Assembly: GCF_037975245.1 (NCBI RefSeq)
Contig: NC_092571.1
Span: forward strand, 24,814,564-24,878,563
Origin: Apostichopus japonicus
Lineage: Eukaryota; Echinodermata; Holothuroidea; Aspidochirotida; Stichopodidae
Length of the DNA: 64,000 nt
Direction: 5' to 3'
The notes below the pieces were generated by a model. It made no database searches. It had not been told where the DNA came from and saw only the letters and a list, made by a program, of their open reading frames with translations. This document shows positions 58,540-64,000 of the stretch, in pieces (the stretch's first letter is position 1; each line of letters begins with the position of its first letter). A program made the position numbers and the translations under genes.

Positions 58540-61280
58540 AACAGAAAGTAGGTCTAAGTCAGGCCTTAGGGCGTATAGTTTTGATTTACTGTAGTTTCTT
58601 GATACTCCTGGTCTAAAGTTACGTTTTAATAATTAACCTAGAGTTAGTCCTACATCATTCATACATATGTGAAATTATGTTGACATGACGGAGCCCTATT
58701 TTTAAACAACAATCACTAACGCCATAATTAGACGTAGCATACCGTGTGCTAACGTTGTAGCCTATGTTTGAAGAAATGCCAAACTTGTGGAACCTGGCCT
58801 AGGCCTAGCTTACATTAGGTTAGGGTTCTACTTCTAGGCTATCCTAGGCCTACTTCTCACTCTCATTTCATTAACACTGTTATTTCCTCTGTAGGCCTTT
58901 AGTTATCAATGGGGTTTCTATGCTATCTTCTGTTTAGCCTAGACTAAGAAACATATATGGTACAAAATTTGTACAAACAAACAGTTTGTGGCTTTCAGCA
59001 TGTGGGAGTTAAGTGGGAGGATATTGGTCACTCTTTGCAGTGACATCCTTGAGAGAGAAATCTCCCACTTTCTTTGCAATGTGACTAATTGTATTTCAAG
59101 GCTAGCCTACTTCAAGGTCCAATCTTTGATAAAATATTTAAAACAATAACAGTTGAACGTTGCAAGGCCTGATTTTTTGATCCTATAGCAGGATCTGCTT
59201 CAACGGTAACCACGTTTGTAAGACGTGAAATATTGCCATTAATCTGGTCAAAACCGTCAATATCATTGAATTCAAATTTGGTGTGAACATTGAGGACCCA
59301 AACATGGCTGCAGACAAGATCCCTGACTCAATGCATCTTGTGGTATCATGCTCATTTCTCATTAATCATATCTTTATGGCGGAAAATTCTCCCATTTTCA
59401 ACTTTTGTAAAACCTGAAAGTTAGACACGTAGTTTGCCTACAGGTACTTACAGTAGGTCTAACAAGTAACTTTGCTGCTGTGTACAGTACTTGACTGTCG
59501 GTTTGTATTAAAGCAAAAATTGATTACAAATTCCCACTAGTCAGCTGTTTTATTAGGAGGGTGAGAATGTGGTATTTTGAGGGAGGGGTGGGAGAGGGGG
59601 GGGGTTAGAGGGATGATTGTACTGTTTCCATTTAATGATAACACTCTTAATTGTCTCTAATAACCAGTATAACTCTGGTGATTGTGAAAAGATGCAAACA
59701 TTCTCACTGAAGACATTGTCATACAGTATATGCATATGGTATGTAGCACTGCCTGACCTTCTATATGAGAATTACACATCCTAAGTTTTTCTTTACTGTA
59801 TCAACACAGTAAAACTCAAATTTTTATTGTGACAACATTTTTGTCCTACTGTAAAAAGTACTAATATTTTTTATACCCATTCTGTTTTATAGTTATATAA
59901 CACATACAGTACTGTAGAATATATACTATATATGTTCAAAAATGCAAATTATACAACAATTATACAAAAATAAAATACAGTCCTTAAATAGCATGTGCAT
60001 TATAATTTATGATGGAGCCTTGAAGGTCAACTTCAATATTTACAGTAAGAATTAAACTGTATGCACTCTACAGACCTATAACGTACTAAGTTCTGCACTG
60101 TGTGTATAGCAATCTCCTGGTGTCATGGTTTTGGTTTCATACATATACTGTACTGCAAAGGATGAAGTTTATCCAATCACCTTAATAACCAGCCTCACAG
60201 TAATTACCAAATTTCCTTTGCAGTCTCAAAACATCAGCGATATTTACCAACTGTTTAGTGTTCAAATAAAGGTCATACAGTATTGTAATGGTGCATAGTA
60301 ACAATAGTAACAAAAGGAAACTTGATGGCTCATTACAACTTCTGTTATTGTTGCATTATAAGTCTGCCCTGAAATTTAGTTTCCCTTTGCTGTATAATTT
60401 TCAGAGTATATTCTCTCTATCTTTTTCACTCCTTCTATCTGGCCCATTCATTCAAAAAGGTGCCCACCCCTGCCTTAGATGATACTGGACACTACTAGGC
60501 TAGCTATGAAGTTCATCTCATGCCAGTCCTTCTGTTTTGTTTTCCATAACATCATGAAAATGTCAGCCTTGATTATTGTTTGGTGTTTGTTAACTGATAA
60601 GATTTGGTGGAACATACCCTGCCATAGACTCGCTCTCTCCTGTTATTAAATAACTTTCTATTATTATATAGCCAGTACAGACACTAACAAAATATGTTTG
60701 GAATGCCTCCTCAGCAAAATAACTGTGCTAAAAATATAAGGCCTCTAATGGCATTCACAATTTATAATAAACCAAAATCGTTGTTTGAATGTGGTTTGAA
60801 TGTTTAATACCTCCAAGGATATATTTTAATTGACCAAGTGATTTGAAGTTCAAAATTGCATCAAGTTTTATTGCTACTGTATCGATATGAATTCTTGGCT
60901 CAAGTGTAATGCACACTTTACAATATATATATGTACCATTGTGCATGTACATTAATGTATTAAATATAGGCAGGATAGCCTGTAAAGCATGTTTGAGAAA
61001 GTTTGATTACATCTTAAAAATTCCAAAATGTCAGAAAGGACTAGAATATAGTTCAGTTGAATACAGATCTAGGGAAAGGGGAATTCCAAACAGGATGTGT
61101 TAAACACACTTTAAATTACATGTAGGCTTTGCCATGTGTGTTTGTTATTTCTACAGCAAGTGTCTTTTCGGTACTTGTAAAGTTTCCATCAAACACAAGC
61201 TTAGCAGGTCAGGTAAGGGAAATTTCCCTCCATCTCCCAGTTTGGTATTGAGAATAGTAAGGATACGCTTGGGCTGCAGC
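58540..61280. other. Probable intron of gene 3
   Basis: AT-rich sequence with no further certain exon. It contains a hammerhead-like motif (59162-59207) and a G-rich stretch at 59580-59604. Short ORFs here lack coding character. Confidence 0.4.
59162..59207 (-). ncRNA. Decayed hammerhead-like motif, second copy
   Basis: Plus strand GGCCTGATTTTTTGATCCTA TAGCAGGATCTGCTTCAACGG aligns with the motif at 41133-41172. On the minus strand the hairpin GAUCCU..AGGAUC, the UUGAAG core piece and the outer AGGCC remain, but GAAACG has become AAAAAA-like, so catalysis is excluded. Confidence 0.4.
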
Positions 61281-61284
61281 ATTG

Positions 61285-62102
61285 TGAAAATCTAGCCAGA
61301 TGTTCTGCAAGTTTGGTGCGAGAATAAAGTGTTCATTAACTACATGTTTGAGAAGATAACCATTGTTGACCGATGGGCCTGTGCAGCTACTATGACTGCA
61401 GGTTTAGCCAATCTTGATCTTGAAATACAGTTTATTTTATTCTGAAAGTCTAGCCAAGATGTTCTGCTAGTTTGGTGCATGAATAAAGTGCTCATTAACT
61501 ACATGTTTGAGAAGATAACCATTGTTGACCGACGGGCCTGTGCAGCTACTATGACTGCAGGTTTAGCCAATCTTGATCTTGAAATACAGTTTATTTTATT
61601 CTGAAAGTCTAGCCAAGATGTTCTGCTAGTTTGGTGCATGAATAAAGTGCTCATTAACTACATGTTTGAGAAGATAACCATTGTTGACCGATGGGCCTGT
61701 GCAGCTACTATGACTGCAGGTTTAGCCAATCTTGATCTTGAAATACAGTTTATTTTATTCTGAAAGTCTAGCCAAGATGTTCTGCTAGTTTGGTGCACGA
61801 ATAAAGTGCTCATTAACTACATGTTTGAGAAGATAACCATTGTTGACCGACGGGCCTGTGCAGCTACTATGACTGCAGGTTTAGCCAATCTTGATCTTGA
61901 AACACAGTTTATTTTATTGTGAAAGTCTAGCCAAGATGTTCTGCTAGTTTGGTGCACGAATAAAGTGTTCATTAACTACATGTTTGAGAAGATAACCATT
62001 GTTGACCGACGGGCCTGTGCAGCTACTATGACTGCAGGTTTAGCCAATCTTGATCTTGAAATACAGTTTATTTTATTGTGAAAGTCTAGCCAAGATGCTC
62101 TG
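61285..62102. repeat. 159-bp satellite array
   Basis: Five full units and an end piece. Unit starts TCTAGCCAAGATGTTCTGCT and includes GAATAAAGTGCTCATTAACT, GAAGATAACCATTGTTGACC, GGCCTGTGCAGCTACTATGA and TTGATCTTGAAATACAG. Start-to-start distances are 158, 159, 159, 159 and 159. Units 2 to 5 are almost identical, so the array expanded or was homogenised recently. Confidence 0.95.
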
Positions 62103-63080
62103 CAAAATGGGGCAATTTGTTATACAAAATTTGTCAAGATGTATACATGTACACTGTACAGTAGTGCTCAGCGTTAATACACCACAGAACCATAGTAAAG
62201 TTCATAGCCTCGAAACATCTATGCACAATTTTGCACAGAATTATTGCCCGCTAATGATATGTGATTGACAATGCCTACTGTTACTTATCAAGCATTCTGA
62301 CAATTTTCAATTGTTTGCCAGTGTGTTTTGACAGTTTCATAAAGACTACAGTACTTATTACTCTATTAGCCTATATGGTCGATTAAACTGAGTGTTTACA
62401 ATAACAGTTAACTGAACATGATTTCAAACACTTGTATAGGAAAAATAAAAAGTACAACTTCTGTGTAGAATACCAAGTGAAATATCCCAAAGGTATGTAC
62501 AGTATATGAATATTAAATATGAACGAACCATTCTTCAACTTTGTAACTGTTTAGTTACAAGTCTGAAATTCTTACCCATGAATAATTCAAATTATGTAGA
62601 GTTGCTGATTGTGTTACATAGGATTTATTTTATGTAATTTGATAACACAATAAACACTTACACACTATTTTCTATTTTGTATGTCTCTATTCAATCTGCC
62701 CCAGGGAAGAATTTATCTGGTATTTCATCTCAAAATATTATGCATAATTGTCAAATTTGCTATAAAATTCCAAATATGTATAGTTTTTTTATATAATGTA
62801 TACCATAATATTTTTAGAGGCAAAATTCAGGGCTTGCAAACTGGTACACAAAATATGAGCTCAAAATTATTCCCTTGTCCCCTACCTCTACCCCCGTCCC
62901 CACCTTCCCTTCAGAGAAAATATTGGATAAATAATTTGATTTTTAGGCCTATTCACAGCTTTCCTTGCTTGTATGATATGCATTATTTACATCTGCGACC
63001 ATCTGTTTGAAGATGGTGTTGATGAAAGACACCTGCTAATTTATGGAACTAAATTTAAAAGCAATTAAAAGTAAACGTCA
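62103..63080. other. Noncoding, no gene seen
   Basis: AT-rich sequence. ORFs at 62050-62268 and 62681-63010 have no recognisable product. Confidence 0.5.
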
Positions 63081-63084
63081 GTGT

Positions 63085-63331
63085 GTGGTAGTTATGCTGA
63101 TGATATTTTAATTGGCTTCAGGGTCACAAAGGAATATCTCTGTCCAGCAAGGTCCTTATTAATCTCTATTAAAGTCTATACTTAAGTCTAGAAATGAAAC
63201 TAAATTAGGAATCCAAAATCAACATGATATTTTGTGACTCACCCCGAAGTTATCTGTTTAGGTTCTATTAAAATCCAGTCATGGAAAGCAAAATATGAAA
63301 GATTAAAATCAAAGGGCTTTTCAAAGAGTTA
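63085..63331 (+). pseudogene. Decayed reverse transcriptase fragment, group II intron-like
   Basis: From 63093 one frame reads YADDILIGFRVTKEYL, the catalytic YADD box followed by LIG and KE, as in group II intron RT/maturases (YADDFLIG..GSKE). After a shift, SLYLSLEMKLN, a stop, ESKINM resembles the L.LEL..EKT segment. Back in the first frame THPEVICLGSIKIQSWKAKY resembles the THA..FLG..I segment. Two frameshifts and at least one stop show it is dead. Order and spacing fit, but each piece is short; another RT class is possible. Confidence 0.4.
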
Positions 63332-63603
63332 AATATCTGTCAACAGGTGAGTAAAAACAAGGAATTTTAACGATGAAGAATGGTCCAGGGATGCCGTTGG
63401 ATGAAAAAGATAATAATTTAGAAACTGATGAGCACATTTTGTTATGTTTCACGGAGGTAAAACAAGACCAGTGAGTCAGCCAGGAAAATTGAGATCTCAG
63501 ATGAAGGTATCTGGTAGTTCATTATATTTGAGTCAGTATTTAAATATGATTTATGGCAAAAAAAAGAAGAAAAAAAAGAAGATAAAAAAGAAGTAAATTT
63601 GGT

Positions 63604-63875
63604 ATCTTGTATGTATGTATGTATGTATGTATATGTGATCTTCCCGCAAGCAGGAACTCGCGAAAGAAGCCATGGAGGCTTATAGACTCGCAAGCTGACC
63701 GAAGCCAATCTCTCGGCACACATCCATTTACAGGTAACGTCCATGTCGGGAAGTTGTTATTGAACAACACCCTTGCCAGACGACACACATTGCTGTCGGC
63801 GGGGAATCGAACCGGGGATCTCATGACTGGGAGACGCCGGCGTAACCACTAGACTATACACTCCGCCATCTTGTA
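63604..63875 (-). mobile_element. Young tRNA-derived SINE with 8-bp target-site duplications
   Basis: The element (63612-63867, minus strand) starts GGCGGAGTGTATAGTCTAGT with A box TATAGTCTAGTGGTTA and B box GGTTCGATTCC, then a body with TTGGCTTCGGTCAGCTTGCG and CATGGCTTCTTTCGCGAG TT, and ends in a CATA repeat. ATCTTGTA stands on both sides (63604-63611 and 63868-63875), a perfect target-site duplication. The two Pol III boxes are intact. The plus-strand ORF over it is a by-product. Confidence 0.9.
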
Positions 63876-64000
63876 GACCATTAAAGCACGTTGCTATCTA
63901 TAAGGATGGATATCAATGACATTTTGTCAGATTTGACAAATGATCCTTTAGTTGAGTGAGGGCTATCAATTAAAGTGACTGAACTATTTAGTCTAAAGAC

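Noticed and set aside
60224-60271. Possible second exon of gene 3
   Set aside because: Phase fits and the acceptor is good, but the donor GTCATA is poor and there is no homologue to support it.

Overview
The window is animal nuclear DNA. It is AT-rich, genes are split by GT-AG introns, and noncoding space is full of SINEs, MITEs, degraded retroelements and tandem repeats. Protein similarity, recognised by eye, is to vertebrate-like genes. An invertebrate deuterostome such as an echinoderm fits best, but the sequence does not prove the species.

Gene 1 (2434-37135, + strand) is rootletin (CROCC), the coiled-coil protein of the ciliary rootlet and centrosome linker. I place 36 exons by frame, splice sites and similarity to human rootletin, plus one probable extra acidic exon (7356-7787) and one possible alternative first exon (4888-4959). 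The 37 chained exons give a clean 2306-residue frame ending at a stop; the usual first exon lies left of the window. A long AT-rich 3' region follows, with candidate poly(A) signals, the best at 40994.

The stretch 41.1-47.4 kb is a graveyard of mobile DNA: a hammerhead-ribozyme-like motif of the Penelope-associated kind, a LINE ORF2 C-terminal fragment, a multi-exon Cys/His-rich pseudogene with several in-frame stops, and two inverted copies of a TTAA-flanked MITE. A good candidate first exon (42655-42691) lies at its left side.

Gene 2 (48205-54101, + strand) is the mitochondrial copper chaperone SCO1/SCO2. Six exons carry the membrane segment, the CPDIC copper motif and the distal His. The N-terminal targeting exon is not certain. 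Its last intron holds a 29-bp tandem array that creates a false 302-codon ORF.

From 54.1 to 58.2 kb I see no gene, only a 66-bp minisatellite and a tRNA-like fragment. Gene 3 begins near 58247 with a disordered, charged protein I do not recognise; its remaining exons are unresolved. The right end holds a second hammerhead-like motif, a 159-bp satellite, a decayed reverse-transcriptase fragment resembling group II intron RTs (63085-63331), and a young tRNA-derived SINE with 8-bp target-site duplications (63612-63867). An older relative of that SINE lies in a rootletin intron (18104-18344).
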